DNA of 64,000 nt from Kocuria salsicia (GCF_007681555.1 NZ_VELE01000011.1:1-64000); one strand, 5' to 3'; counted from the stretch's first letter, positions 45,269 through 54,608 are shown. Notes: generated from the letters alone by a model not told the origin. A program made the numbers and translations.

Positions 45269-46376
45269 TCAGGCAGTGCGCGGGTCCGCCGCGAGGACCT
45301 CATCCATGGGCGCCAGGCCGCTGTCCTGTTCCAGGGCCCAGAACTCGAACCCGGTCACGTTCGTCACGTCCAGGAAACGTGCGGCCGCGTCCAGAGAGTC
45401 GAATTCGTGGACCCCGTCGATCTGCACGGTGCCATCTGCGGTGACCACCGCGTCGACGACCCAGTCGGGGTCGACCGGATCCAGCTGATCCCCCGCGAGC
45501 AGGTAGCCCTCATGGAACAGCTCTGCGAGTGTCCTCTCGCCGCTGGCTGTCTCCCCGTCGAACTCCCCCGCCACGTCGATGGGGTCGTGCTCTACGTCCT
45601 GGGCCACACGCCCCAGCTTTTCGAACGCGTCTCGAGTGACGCCGGCAATGCGTTTGCGGCGCTCTTCGAGGAATTCGTCGTAGGACAGCGTGTGCCAGTC
45701 ACGGGGCAGAGCGTGCCAGTAGCACTGCTGCGAGAGCCAGTCAGCACCGGCAGCCCGACTCCGGACCAGATCGGGCCAGTACTCGGCGGGCGCCCGATCC
45801 GAAATCTGCTGGTTGGTGTGCCAGTCGGTCGGAGCGAAGTTGGCCACCTGATTGATCCGCTTGGTGTCGGTGGTGCCGAGGACGGCCTCCTGGTAGTGCC
45901 GTGGGACGAGGTGGTGTCCTTCGAAGCCCTTGACGCTGGGCAACGACGGATCCATCCAATCGCGCACCTTCATGGGGATCATCAACGTTGGTCAGCTGCA
46001 CGGATGGGTGACATCCGAGAGCCTCGCGCGAAGTCTTCGATCTCGTCGCGGCCCTGGGCCAGAACACACTCAACCACGTGAGGATGTAGTCGTACGACTT
46101 CAGGTTCACACCCTCTGAGTCAGTGCGAACGAAGATGTCGGCGACCAGCCGTTTGTCCACGTCCTTCTGGATGTGCACCACCTCGAACTGGTACTGCCGC
46201 AACCCGTCCAGCCGACCGAAAACTTCTGACACTCGTCGCTTCTGATCCTTGGACAGGTCACGTCCCGCATCTTCCAGTCCTTCCAGGAAGTCCTCACGTG
46301 CGTCGTAGGGGGAACGGAACACGGTGGAGACGTCGTGGATCCACTCCGGCGATCTCATGGTGGCGGCGGTGGCCAC
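45269..46376 (-). pseudogene. decayed GmrSD-type (DUF262/DUF1524) restriction gene
   Basis: Two frames on the minus strand give parts of one protein. The 46376-side frame has the DUF262 segment DKRLVADIFVRTDSEGVNLK...ILTWLSVFW. After a frameshift near 46060 the sequence resumes as GRDEIEDFAR-like residues. From about 45985 the other frame has a DUF1524 HNH-like block GHHLVPRHYQE, then RINQVANFAPTD. The ParB-like N-terminus and the middle of the protein are missing. Intact members are type IV enzymes that cut modified (glucosylated hydroxymethylcytosine) phage DNA. This copy is nonfunctional as written. Confidence 0.8.
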
Positions 46377-46437
46377 GTCAAACCTATGGACTCAGAACCC
46401 TATCCCGCAGGACCCTGTGAAGCAGCGTCGAGGACAG

Positions 46438-47265
46438 CTATCGCGGCCGAGTCTCCCAGAAGGCGACGGCGCTCGCGGCAGCTACGTTGAGCGAGTCCAC
46501 CCCGTGGCTCATGGGAATCACCACGTGCCGGTCCGAGTGGTGCAGGGTGGCCGCTCCCAGGCCCTGACCCTCCGTGCCGAGGATCAGTGCCAGCTTCTCT
46601 GGGTGCTCGGCGGCGAGCTCGTCCACGGTGACGGCGTCGTCGGACAGGGCGAGGGCCGCGGTGAGGAACCCCGCGTCCTTGACGCGCTGCAGGTCCGCGG
46701 TCCAGTGTTCCAGGCGCACCCACGGGACCTGGAAGACCGTGCCCATGGACACCCGCACCGCGCGCCGGTACAGGGGGTCCGCGCAGCGCGGGGTGACCAG
46801 CACGGCGTCGACGTCCAGGGCAGCGGCCGAGCGAAAGATCGCGCCCACGTTCGTGTGGTCCACGATGTCCTCCAGGATCGCCACGCGGCGGGACCGCGCG
46901 AGCACGTCCGACAGGTCCAGCGGATCGGGGCGGTGCATCGCGGCCATGGCACCACGGTGCAGGTGGAAGCCGGTGATCCCCTCGAGGACCTCGTCCGGGC
47001 CCACGTACACCGGAACGTCGTAGCGCTCCAGCACGTCCGTGAGACCGTCCAGCCACTTCTCCGCCATGAAGAAGGACCGGGGCTGGTGCCCGGCGTCCAG
47101 TGCGCGGCGCAGCACCTTGGAGGACTCCGCGAGGTAGAGCCCGCGCTCCGGTTCGAGCTTGCGACGCAGGGAGACATCGGTGAGACCGGTGTAGTCGGCC
47201 ACGCGGGGATCGGCGGCGTCCGAGAGGCGGACTATGCGCTCGGACAGGGGTGCGGGAGAGGTCAC
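46438..47265 (-). CDS. SpoU/TrmH-family RNA 2'-O-methyltransferase
   Basis: Predicted 275 aa from GTG 47265 (AGGAA 5 nt upstream). The frame runs on upstream only as a shadow of the TauE gene. An N-terminal substrate-binding part (RGLYLAESSKVLRRALDAG) is followed by the SPOUT knot motifs: EDIVDHTNVGAIFRSAAAL (motif 1), LILGTEGQGL (motif 2) and VIPMSHGVDSLNVAAASAV (motif 3). It methylates a ribose in rRNA or tRNA using SAM. Complete; the exact target is not deducible. Confidence 0.93.
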   Translation of the reverse strand: MTSPAPLSERIVRLSDAADPRVADYTGLTDVSLRRKLEPERGLYLAESSKVLRRALDAGHQPRSFFMAEKWLDGLTDVLERYDVPVYVGPDEVLEGITGFHLHRGAMAAMHRPDPLDLSDVLARSRRVAILEDIVDHTNVGAIFRSAAALDVDAVLVTPRCADPLYRRAVRVSMGTVFQVPWVRLEHWTADLQRVKDAGFLTAALALSDDAVTVDELAAEHPEKLALILGTEGQGLGAATLHHSDRHVVIPMSHGVDSLNVAAASAVAFWETRPR

Positions 47266-47360
47266 GGGGTTCCTGGGTCGGTGGTGGATCGGGGACGTGC
47301 GGGTCTCGACGTGGGCGGGACGGGCGCGGTCAGTGCAACAACGGCGACGGGGCGGGGCGC

Positions 47361-48332
47361 TCAGAAGAGCTTGGAGACCATGTTGGTTAGGGCCACGAGA
47401 CCCAGGATCACGATGACCGTGCGCAGCGCCACCGGGGACATCTTCTTGCCGATCTTCGCACCGAGCCACGAGCCCAAGGTGGAGCTCAGGGCGATGAACA
47501 GCACCACCCACCAGTTGATGCGGTCGAACGCGAAAAGCACGTATGACAGTGCGGCCACGATGTTCACGGCCGCCACGAGCGCGTTCTTCACGGCGTTCGC
47601 GGACTGCAGCGGGGCCAGCAAGAACACCCCGAGCACGCCCACGAGCAGCACACCCTGGGCGGCCACGAAGTAGCCGCCGTAGATCCCGGCAAGGAACACG
47701 AGCACGTAGAGGATGGCCGGCTGCTGGGCCCCGTCCACGGCGGCGACCCCGGGCGAGGCCGTGGACGCGGTAGCAGACGACGCCGCTCCCGCCGCCCCGG
47801 ACGCCGCGGAACCTGCCGTGCCCGTGGAGGCCGGGACGGCGGCGTCGCCACCCGGTGCTGCGGCGACCTGGGCCTCCCGCTCCTTCCGAGCCCGGACCTT
47901 GGCCTGCAGCTTCGGCTGGAAGACCACGAACAGCAGCGCCACCACGATCAGGAAGGGTGCGACGACCCCGAAGACCTCCTCGGGCAGGTGCAGCAGCAGG
48001 TACGCGCCGATCACCCCGCCCACCACGGAGCACGGAAGCAGCTTCAGCAGCGTCTTCTTCAGCCCGCCGAGCTCGCTGCGGTAGCTCCACGCGCCCGTGA
48101 GGTTGCCCGCGATCAGGCCCATCGCGTTGGACATGGACGCCGTCACCGGCGGCACGCCGAGCGTGACCAGCACGGGGAACGTCACGAGCGTGCCGGAGCC
48201 CACGATCGTGTTGATCGTCCCGGCCCACAGCCCCGCAACGAGGATGAGCGCAACCTGCCACCACTCGAAGCCCATGGCACTGCCGGAGCCGAAGACCTCC
48301 GCGGGAACCACCGCGGTGGAAAGTGCCAGCAC
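47361..48332 (-). CDS. TauE/SafE family (DUF81) membrane permease
   Basis: Predicted 323 aa from GTG 48332; ATG 48275 (MGFEWWQVAL) would be a natural shorter start. About eight membrane segments are seen. Signature-like GLWAGTINTIVGSGTLVTFPVL near the N-terminus is diagnostic of TauE/SafE exporters of sulfite, sulfonates or organic anions. A cytoplasmic Ala/Ser/Thr-rich low-complexity loop (about residues 155-200) between the two halves is longer than usual. It lies 95 nt upstream of the methyltransferase gene. Confidence 0.88.
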   Translation of the reverse strand: MLALSTAVVPAEVFGSGSAMGFEWWQVALILVAGLWAGTINTIVGSGTLVTFPVLVTLGVPPVTASMSNAMGLIAGNLTGAWSYRSELGGLKKTLLKLLPCSVVGGVIGAYLLLHLPEEVFGVVAPFLIVVALLFVVFQPKLQAKVRARKEREAQVAAAPGGDAAVPASTGTAGSAASGAAGAASSATASTASPGVAAVDGAQQPAILYVLVFLAGIYGGYFVAAQGVLLVGVLGVFLLAPLQSANAVKNALVAAVNIVAALSYVLFAFDRINWWVVLFIALSSTLGSWLGAKIGKKMSPVALRTVIVILGLVALTNMVSKLF

Positions 48333-48340
48333 AGCGGCGC

Positions 48341-49123
48341 TCAGCGCGCGAACGCGGCGTAGCGCTCCGCCACGCGCACCAGTTTGAGCGGCATGCCGAA
48401 CGTCTCGGAGAGGTTCTTCTGCGTCATGACCTTCCCCACGGGGCCTGCGGCCACGATCTTTCCGTCACGCAGCAGCAGCGCGTGCGAGAAGCCGTCCGGG
48501 ACCTCCTCCAGGTGGTGGGTGACCATCACCATGGCCGGCGCGGCGTCGTCCCTCGCGAGCTCGTCCAGACGCTGCACGAGCTTCTCGCGCCCGCCCACGT
48601 CCAGCCCGGCGGCCGGCTCGTCCAGCAGCAGCAGCTCCGGGTCCGTCATCAGCGCACGGGCGATCAGCACCCGCTTGCGCTCACCGTCCGAAAGCGTCCC
48701 GTACCGGCGGTCGTGCAGCTCCTCGAGCCCCCACGCCCGCAGCAGCTCCTCGCTGCGCGCCGCGTCGGCTTCGTCGTACTCCTCGCGCCACCGCCCGGTC
48801 ACGCCGTAGGCGGCGGTCAGCACCACGTTCGCCACGGTCTCCGCGTGCGGGATCTGCCCCGCCAGCGGGGCGGAGCTCACGCCGATGCGCGGGCGAAGCT
48901 CGAACACGTCCACCGCGCCGAGGATCTCGTCGAGGATGTCCACCATGCCGCTGGTGGGGTGCAACCTGGCCGCCGCGATCGACAGCAGCGTGGACTTGCC
49001 CGCCCCGTTGGGGCCCAGGATGACCCAGCGCTCGCCGTCGCGCACGGTCCAGTTCACCGCGTCCAGCAGGGTCTTCTCACCGCGGACCACCGTGACGTCC
49101 ACCAATTCCAGAACTGAACTCAT
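48341..49123 (-). CDS. ABC transporter ATP-binding protein without a permease partner
   Basis: Predicted 260 aa; ATG 49123 is chosen because the protein then begins SSVLELVDVTVVRGEK, the normal ABC start. Walker A GPNGAGKST, Q-loop region, signature LSDGERKRVLIARALM, Walker B LLLLDEPAAGLD and H-loop VTHHLEEVP are all intact. No membrane subunit lies nearby, so it may be a ModF/ABC-F-like cytosolic ATPase or use a distant permease. The TauE-like gene lies 8 nt downstream. Confidence 0.88.
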   Translation of the reverse strand: MSSVLELVDVTVVRGEKTLLDAVNWTVRDGERWVILGPNGAGKSTLLSIAAARLHPTSGMVDILDEILGAVDVFELRPRIGVSSAPLAGQIPHAETVANVVLTAAYGVTGRWREEYDEADAARSEELLRAWGLEELHDRRYGTLSDGERKRVLIARALMTDPELLLLDEPAAGLDVGGREKLVQRLDELARDDAAPAMVMVTHHLEEVPDGFSHALLLRDGKIVAAGPVGKVMTQKNLSETFGMPLKLVRVAERYAAFAR

Positions 49124-49302
49124 GACGGCAACTCTAGTGCCCACGGCCCGTCGGTTCGCGGTCCGGCGCACTGTGCTCCCTAGCGCTCAGGTCTGGGCAC
49201 CCTGGTTTCGTGCCCTCTTGTCTGCCGCGCTGCGACGCGGGGACGACAGCGCGACGCCCGCGGACCCGCACGTCGGGTCTCGGCCAGGGTGCGGGGCGGA
49301 GC

Positions 49303-50232
49303 TCAGAGGTCCATGAAGAAGCGCAGGGCGTCCAGGTTGGGGATGTTCAGCTGGGTGTCCGCGACCTCTCGAAGTGCTGGCTTGGCGCGGTAGGCGACCG
49401 AGAGTCCCGCCAGGCGCGCCATGTCGATGTCGTTGGCACCGTCCCCCACGACCATGACGTCCTCGGGGTCCACCCCCAGTTCGCGCGCCCACTGCTCGGT
49501 GAGCTCCGCCTTCGCGGTGCGGTCGACCACGCGCCCGGTGACCCGGCCGGTCAGCACGCCGTCCTCGACCTCCAGGGTGTTGGCCGCCGAGCGGGTCAGC
49601 TCCAGCTTGGCGGCGAGCGGTTCGAGCACCTGCACGAAGCCCCCGGACACTGCGGCGACGGCGTGACCCTCGCGCAGCAGCGTCTGCACGAGCACCTGGG
49701 CACCGGGCGAGAGCCGGACGCTGCGTGCAACGTCGCGGACCACGTCGGCGGGCAGCCCCGCGAGCACCGCGACGCGATCGCGCAGGGACTCGACGAAGTC
49801 GATCTCACCGCGCATCGCACGGTCCGTGACGGCGGCGACTTCCGCCTCACGCCCGGCGTGGGCCGCGAGCAGCTCGATGACCTCCTGACGGATCAGGGTG
49901 GAATCCACGTCGAGGACCACGAGCTTGCGCCTCGAGTGGTCCATCCAGTGGGCGTCCAGGGCATTGAGGTCGATGCCGGGCAGCAGCTGCGACTGCGGAT
50001 CGGGGCGCAGCGCGGCCCGCAGCCGGGGCAGGTCCTCGGTCTGCACGTGCACCGTGAGCGCGTTGTAGCCCTCCACGTCCGCGGCCTGCTCGTCCGAGGC
50101 GCTGCCCGTCACCCGCACCCAGTTGTGGGAGTCCACCGTGGCACCGGTGCCCTCCACGAGCTCCAGGATCGCGGGGGTGGATTCCTCTTCCGGCGTGGCG
50201 GTGAGGGCGACGACGGCGCAGTGATGGGACAT
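49303..50232 (-). CDS. serB: phosphoserine phosphatase
   Basis: Predicted 309 aa from ATG 50232. An N-terminal ACT-like regulatory region (residues about 1-80) is followed by an HAD domain with DVDSTLIRQE (nucleophile Asp near 110), GGFVQVLEPLA, and GDGANDIDMARLAGLSVAYRAKP. It catalyses the last step of serine biosynthesis. Monocistronic appearance; the MMPL-gene terminator separates it from the gene upstream. Confidence 0.95.
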   Translation of the reverse strand: MSHHCAVVALTATPEEESTPAILELVEGTGATVDSHNWVRVTGSASDEQAADVEGYNALTVHVQTEDLPRLRAALRPDPQSQLLPGIDLNALDAHWMDHSRRKLVVLDVDSTLIRQEVIELLAAHAGREAEVAAVTDRAMRGEIDFVESLRDRVAVLAGLPADVVRDVARSVRLSPGAQVLVQTLLREGHAVAAVSGGFVQVLEPLAAKLELTRSAANTLEVEDGVLTGRVTGRVVDRTAKAELTEQWARELGVDPEDVMVVGDGANDIDMARLAGLSVAYRAKPALREVADTQLNIPNLDALRFFMDL

Positions 50233-50272
50233 GGCGGCAGTGTATCGGCCCGCACGAACGGGGCACAAAGAA

Positions 50273-50313
50273 GGCCCCGCGTGGGCGTCCGTGTGACGCC
50301 GCCGCCCGGGGCC
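50273..50313 (-). terminator. terminator after the MMPL gene
   Basis: On the minus strand, GGCCCCG (complement of 50307-50313) pairs with CGGGGCC (complement of 50273-50279) and is followed by TTCTTTG. It starts 12 nt past the stop at 50325. Confidence 0.7.
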
Positions 50314-50324
50314 CTCCTGCGCGC

Positions 50325-52670
50325 TCAGTCCGTAGGTGCTGGGACGGCCCGGTGCCGTCCGGGCGTGCCCGCACGGGAGGGCCACCAGGAGCGGGGGCCG
50401 ATGTCCAGCGCGAGGGCCGGGACCAGAAGCGACCGCACGATGATCGTGTCCATGAGCACACCGATGGTCACGATGATCGCCAGCTGCACCAGGAACAGGA
50501 TGGGCAGCACCGCCAGCGCCGCGAAGGTGGCGGCCAGCACGATGCCCGCGGACGTGATGACACCACCCGTGGTGATGAGCCCGGCCAGCACGCCCGCCCG
50601 GTGGCCCACCGTGACCACTTCCTCGCGCACGCGGCTCATGAGGAAGATGTTGTAGTCGATGCCCAGCGCCACCAGGAACACGAAGCTGAACAGCGGCACT
50701 GTGGGGTCCGCCTGGTTGATGCCCATGATGCTGAACACCCCCGTGGCGACTCCTAGTGCAGCGAGGAACGAGAGCACCGTGGTGGCGATGAGCAGCACCG
50801 GCATCAGCACGCTGCGCAGCAGGACCATGAGGATCACCAGGATCACGGCCAGAATGATGGGGATGATCAGTGCGCGGTCGTGCTCCGAGGCGGCAATGGT
50901 GTCCACCTGCACGGCCGTGGTCCCGCCGATCTTGGCCTCCGGCACGTCAGTGGCGAGCGCGTCCCGCAGCCGTGCGACGGTGGCCTGTGCCGCCTCGGAG
51001 TCGGAGGCGTCGGTCAGAGTGGCCTGGATGAGCACGTCCCCCTTGCTCTGAGTGGGTTCCACCCCGGCGAACGGCCCGGCCTGCGGCGTGGGATACGGCA
51101 GCGTGCCGCTCGGCGAGTCCTTGGCGGTGAAGGCGACGGAGGAGACGCCGTCGTCCCCGTCCAGGGCCTTGACCACAGTCTCCGCCTCCCCCTCGGGGGC
51201 GAGCACGTACATCGGATCTCCGGTGCCGCCCGGGAAGTGGCGGTCGATGATGGCCAGCCCGTCACGGGCCTCGGACTCCCCCAGCACGAACTCGGACTCG
51301 GGGACGCCTCCCGCGTCGAGCTGCGTGGCGCCGGCGGCCGCGGCAGCGAGCACGATCGTGCACACGATCCACACCGCGCGGGACTTGCGGTCCACCAGTC
51401 GAGCCACGGCCGCCCACAGGCCCTTGTGCTCGTACGGGTTCATGGCCTCGTCGTGCGACTCGGGGTTCTCGTCCACGCGCGGCGCCTTGGGCCACAGGGC
51501 CGCGCGCCCGAAGATCGCGAGCAGTGCCGGCAGCAGGGTCAGCCCGGCGAGGATCGCGAAGACTACGCCGATCGCCGTCGCCGGGCCCACACCGCGGTTG
51601 GAGGTCAGCGCGGAGAACAGCAGGCACAGCAGCCCGGCGATCACGGTGGTCCCGGAGGCCAGCACCGCCGGCACGGTGCCCTTCCACGCCACGCGCGTGG
51701 CCACCCAGCGCGATGGCGTGTGGTGCAGGGCCTCGCGGAAGCGGGCCGTGTAGAGCAGGCCGTAGTCCGTGGCCGCGCCGATCACGATGATGGAGAGAAT
51801 GCCCTGGGTCTGACCGCTGAGGTCGATCACCCCGGCCTTGGCCAGGGCGTACACCGTGAGGATGGCCCCGCACAGGGCGGCGACGCTCGTGAGCAGCACC
51901 AGGAAGGGCAGGATCGGCGAGCGGTAGACGACCACCAGGATCACGAGCACGGCGACGAGCGCCACGAGCAGCAGCAGCCCGTCGATGCCGGAGAACGCCT
52001 CGGAGAGGTCCGCCACGAGACCCGCGGGACCGGAGACCGCCACGGTCAGCCCGCCGGGCATGTCCTCGTCCACGCGGTCGCGGATCGCCTTCACGACGTC
52101 CCCGGTCTCGGCGTCCGAGTCCACCAGGGCGATGACCTCCGCCGCCTCGCCGTCCTCGGAGGCGATGGGCGGGGAGACCTCCAGGACCTCCGGGATGTCC
52201 CCGAGGGAACCGGTGACGTTCTTGATCTCTTCCAGCTGCGCGTCCGAGAGCTTCTCTCCCGATTCGACGACGATGATGGCGGGCAGCCCGTCCGTGTCCT
52301 GGAACTCTCCCAGCCTGTCCTGGACCTGTGTGGCCTGCGAGTCCACCGGCAGGAAGGCCGCCTGCGAGTTGGAGACCACGTCAGAGACCTTGCCGAACGT
52401 GGGCCCGCCCACGCCCATCACACCGAACCAGGCGAGCACCAGGGCGATCGCGAGGATCCACCACAGCCCGCGGTGGCGCACAGCGTCACGCCGGCTCGTG
52501 CCAGGCGCCCGCGCCCGGCCCGTTCCCGTCGGCTCCCCGGGCGACCCGGTTGCACCGTCGGACTCGACGACCCGCCGCGCTCGCTCGCCCGCCTGACCGG
52601 GGTGCTGCACAACGTGGGTCTCGTTTCCGTGCTCCTGGTCCGGGACAGGGGTGGCTGGTCTGCTCGGCAT
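50325..52670 (-). CDS. MMPL-family RND-type transporter
   Basis: Predicted 781 aa with GGTGAG before ATG 52670. Two RND halves, each with a first membrane helix, a large extracellular loop and a cluster of five helices: GLLLLVALVAVLVILVVVYR with AATDYGLLYTARFREAL in half 1, and LIIPIILAVILVILMVLLRS with LGIDYNIFLMSRVREE in half 2. The GxxxDY-type proton-relay motifs are present in both. Such proteins export lipids, glycolipids or drugs in actinobacteria. Divergent from the Ltp lipoprotein gene. Confidence 0.92.
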   Translation of the reverse strand: MPSRPATPVPDQEHGNETHVVQHPGQAGERARRVVESDGATGSPGEPTGTGRARAPGTSRRDAVRHRGLWWILAIALVLAWFGVMGVGGPTFGKVSDVVSNSQAAFLPVDSQATQVQDRLGEFQDTDGLPAIIVVESGEKLSDAQLEEIKNVTGSLGDIPEVLEVSPPIASEDGEAAEVIALVDSDAETGDVVKAIRDRVDEDMPGGLTVAVSGPAGLVADLSEAFSGIDGLLLLVALVAVLVILVVVYRSPILPFLVLLTSVAALCGAILTVYALAKAGVIDLSGQTQGILSIIVIGAATDYGLLYTARFREALHHTPSRWVATRVAWKGTVPAVLASGTTVIAGLLCLLFSALTSNRGVGPATAIGVVFAILAGLTLLPALLAIFGRAALWPKAPRVDENPESHDEAMNPYEHKGLWAAVARLVDRKSRAVWIVCTIVLAAAAAGATQLDAGGVPESEFVLGESEARDGLAIIDRHFPGGTGDPMYVLAPEGEAETVVKALDGDDGVSSVAFTAKDSPSGTLPYPTPQAGPFAGVEPTQSKGDVLIQATLTDASDSEAAQATVARLRDALATDVPEAKIGGTTAVQVDTIAASEHDRALIIPIILAVILVILMVLLRSVLMPVLLIATTVLSFLAALGVATGVFSIMGINQADPTVPLFSFVFLVALGIDYNIFLMSRVREEVVTVGHRAGVLAGLITTGGVITSAGIVLAATFAALAVLPILFLVQLAIIVTIGVLMDTIIVRSLLVPALALDIGPRSWWPSRAGTPGRHRAVPAPTD

Positions 52671-52974
52671 GTCTCACCTTTGGGAGGTCTCGGCACATGG
52701 GACCACGCGCATACGGCACTGGCCAGGGCAACTCCCCTCCATCGTACGGGTGTCCGCGACCGACTCCCTGACCGCCGTGAGTGCAGCCCGACGACGCCGC
52801 GTCGCGCAGCCGGGGTGGCCGCCGGGGGGGTCGAAACCCGGACTCGCCCGCGCGGGGTCGGCCATTGTGGGGACATCGCGGGGCATGTGAGCCATGCCAT
52901 TATGTATGAAAGCAAATTCATGCTTGTTCAACATTGTTGGCACCCATCCGATGCCGCCCGGCGAAAGGCCTCAC
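52671..52974. promoter_or_regulatory. divergent intergenic region, MMPL / Ltp lipoprotein
   Basis: About 300 nt. A short A/T-rich island around 52898-52940 (TATGTATGAAAGCAAATTCATG, with ATGAA/TTCAT inverted) stands out from GC-rich surroundings and is the best candidate for promoter or operator elements of the lipoprotein gene. No defined regulator site is recognised. Confidence 0.35.
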
Positions 52975-53784
52975 ATGGCTCACTCCCCCGCGCCCGTCCT
53001 CGTTGTCACCGGGGGCCTTGCGGCGCTGCTGCTCCTGAGCGGTTGCGCACAGTCCGGCACCTCGGGGGCCTCGGAGGCTTCCCCGACCCACAGTGTCGCG
53101 TCGTCGACGGCGGCACCGCTCGACCAGGAGGCTTCCGCTGCCGTGGGCGCGTCCACCGCGCCGCCGGCCCCGGCGGCAGGAGCCCCTGAGGAGGGGGCGA
53201 CGGCGTTCCGTGCGGATGACCAGGATGCGGTGGAGGCAGCACCGAGCACAGGGAGCGTGGCCGAGACGGGCGGTGGCTCCGGCGAACCGTCCGAGGAGTC
53301 CTCAACTTCGGGCGGCGGGGCGAGGGCCGGAAGCGCGCAGGGAAGGGGAAACACCTCCGTGTCCCAGGACAGCGCGGCCCGCAAGGTGCAGGACTACGTC
53401 GCGCTCATGGGCTTCTCGCGGGAAGGCCTGATCGACCAGCTCGGCTACGAGGGGTTCAGCCCCGAGGAGGCGGCCGCGGCCGTGGACCAGGCTGGGATCG
53501 ACTACAACGCCCAGGCCGCAAAGAAGGCCGAGGACTACGTCTCGCTCATGGGCTTCTCCCAGCAGGGGTTGATCGAGCAGCTGGAGTTCGACGGGTTCAC
53601 CCCGGAGCAGGCGGCCCACGGCGTGGACGCCGCCCATCCCGACTACATGGCGCAGGCGGTGAAGAAGGGCAAGGAGTACCTGGACGTTCAGGGATTCTCC
53701 CGGCAGGGGCTGATCGAGCAGCTGCAGTTCGACGGGTTCACCCCGGAGCAGGCGGCCCACGGCGCCACGGGCAACGGCCTGTGA
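52975..53784 (+). CDS. Ltp-family surface lipoprotein with three C-terminal repeats
   Basis: Predicted 269 aa; ATG 52975 with GAAAGG upstream; an in-frame start 27 codons earlier is less likely. Signal ends in lipobox LLSGC (about residues 21-25). Residues about 25-135 are Ala/Ser/Glu-rich linker. Residues about 136-269 hold three ~45-aa repeats of the form YVxLMGFSxxGLIxQLxxxGFxPExAAxxVD. This is the Ltp host-cell-surface lipoprotein repeat (PF07553); in phage TP-J34 the Ltp lipoprotein blocks phage DNA entry. It lies just outside the prophage boundary. Confidence 0.85.
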   Translation: MAHSPAPVLVVTGGLAALLLLSGCAQSGTSGASEASPTHSVASSTAAPLDQEASAAVGASTAPPAPAAGAPEEGATAFRADDQDAVEAAPSTGSVAETGGGSGEPSEESSTSGGGARAGSAQGRGNTSVSQDSAARKVQDYVALMGFSREGLIDQLGYEGFSPEEAAAAVDQAGIDYNAQAAKKAEDYVSLMGFSQQGLIEQLEFDGFTPEQAAHGVDAAHPDYMAQAVKKGKEYLDVQGFSRQGLIEQLQFDGFTPEQAAHGATGNGL

Positions 53785-53800
53785 ACTTGGCCTGACATGA

Positions 53801-53839
53801 GAAGATCCCGCCCGACCGTGATGGTCGAGCGGGATCTTC
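53801..53839 (-). terminator. hairpin, probably the original terminator of the disrupted tRNA locus
   Basis: GAAGATCCCGC (53801-53811) pairs perfectly with GCGGGATCTTC (53829-53839), with an inner CGACC/GGTCG extension. It lies 6 nt beyond the tRNA-like 3' end on the minus strand and also follows the lipoprotein gene on the plus strand, so it may serve both. Confidence 0.7.
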
Positions 53840-53845
53840 GCTCTG

Positions 53846-53864
53846 TGCGCGAGGGGGGACTTGA
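53846..53864 (-). other. tRNA 3'-end fragment, probable prophage attachment site (attL)
   Basis: On the minus strand, from about 53865 down to 53846, the bases read as a tRNA 3' end: T-loop TTCAAGT, T-stem CCCCC, acceptor strand CTCGCGC and discriminator A. The matching 5' T-stem (GGGGG) is absent, so identity stops at the T-loop. Class II actinobacterial tRNA-Leu typically begins GCGCGAG, which pairs with this acceptor strand. Phages often integrate at such 3' ends and leave a partial copy at one side. Confidence 0.65.
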
Positions 53865-53960
53865 AAACCGCTCAGCGGGGGTTCGGGTGTCTGTTCTCTG
53901 CGGTACGGCGCGGTACAGCGCCACTGGGGTCCGGTGCCACCCGCGCACATGTTGACCGTG

Positions 53961-54512
53961 TCAACGCGCCTGGGGAGCCCTCACCGGCGAAGTGCCATGG
54001 TGGTCGATGTGCTCGTTGATCACCCAGAGGAATGCCAGCTGGTCCGGCCCGAGCCGCGGGCCTACCGCGCCATCCGATTCCGGATTCGCCCCGATCACAG
54101 ACACATGCATCTTGGAACCGTCCCGGCCGTAGGTGCGGTCCACCCTGTTAGCCAGGTCTTGAGGAATCAGCACTCCGATGGCCGAGTCGTCGTCCCGAGA
54201 CTCGCGCTCAATCTGCAGCAGCTCCTCTCGGTCCTCAGCCGATAGCTCGAGCCACGCCCCCCTGCAGTCCCCGTCCACACTGATCCATTCGAGATGCCCG
54301 TGCCGCTGATGCAGAACCGCCACCAAGGTGCCGCTCCCAGGTCTCGATATCCTGCTGTCGTCCTGCACGAGGAAACCACCAAGCGTCGGGTCGCCCTCGT
54401 GATCTAAGGGAACTGGGAAGCCTCTGAGCAGCTCCCTCAGTTCCTCATCGGCGTAGCTCGGGCCACTGCCCATGTGGACCTTGGCGCTAAACGTCTTTTC
54501 ATGTAATGACAT
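53961..54512 (-). CDS. hypothetical protein at the prophage left end
   Basis: Predicted 183 aa from ATG 54512; an ATG ten codons earlier is possible and neither has a strong ribosome-binding site. I do not recognise a family. The composition is acidic and soluble (ELSAEDREELLQIERE, LIPQDLANRVDRTYG) with no signal or membrane segment. Codon bias is weaker than in neighbours. Its place between attL and the lysis operon terminator is typical of a moron or lysogenic-conversion gene. Confidence 0.6.
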   Translation of the reverse strand: MSLHEKTFSAKVHMGSGPSYADEELRELLRGFPVPLDHEGDPTLGGFLVQDDSRISRPGSGTLVAVLHQRHGHLEWISVDGDCRGAWLELSAEDREELLQIERESRDDDSAIGVLIPQDLANRVDRTYGRDGSKMHVSVIGANPESDGAVGPRLGPDQLAFLWVINEHIDHHGTSPVRAPQAR

Positions 54513-54608
54513 GCAGTCAGCATGCCACGCCGAAAACATCATGCCTACTGCAGGTCACCGCCCCAGTGGGGCCTCGGCACCCGCGCCAGTTCATCCCACG
54601 CACGACGA

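Noticed and set aside
53846-53930. Complete tRNA gene at the prophage boundary
   Set aside because: Only the T-loop, T-stem 3' strand and acceptor 3' strand are present; there is no anticodon or D arm.
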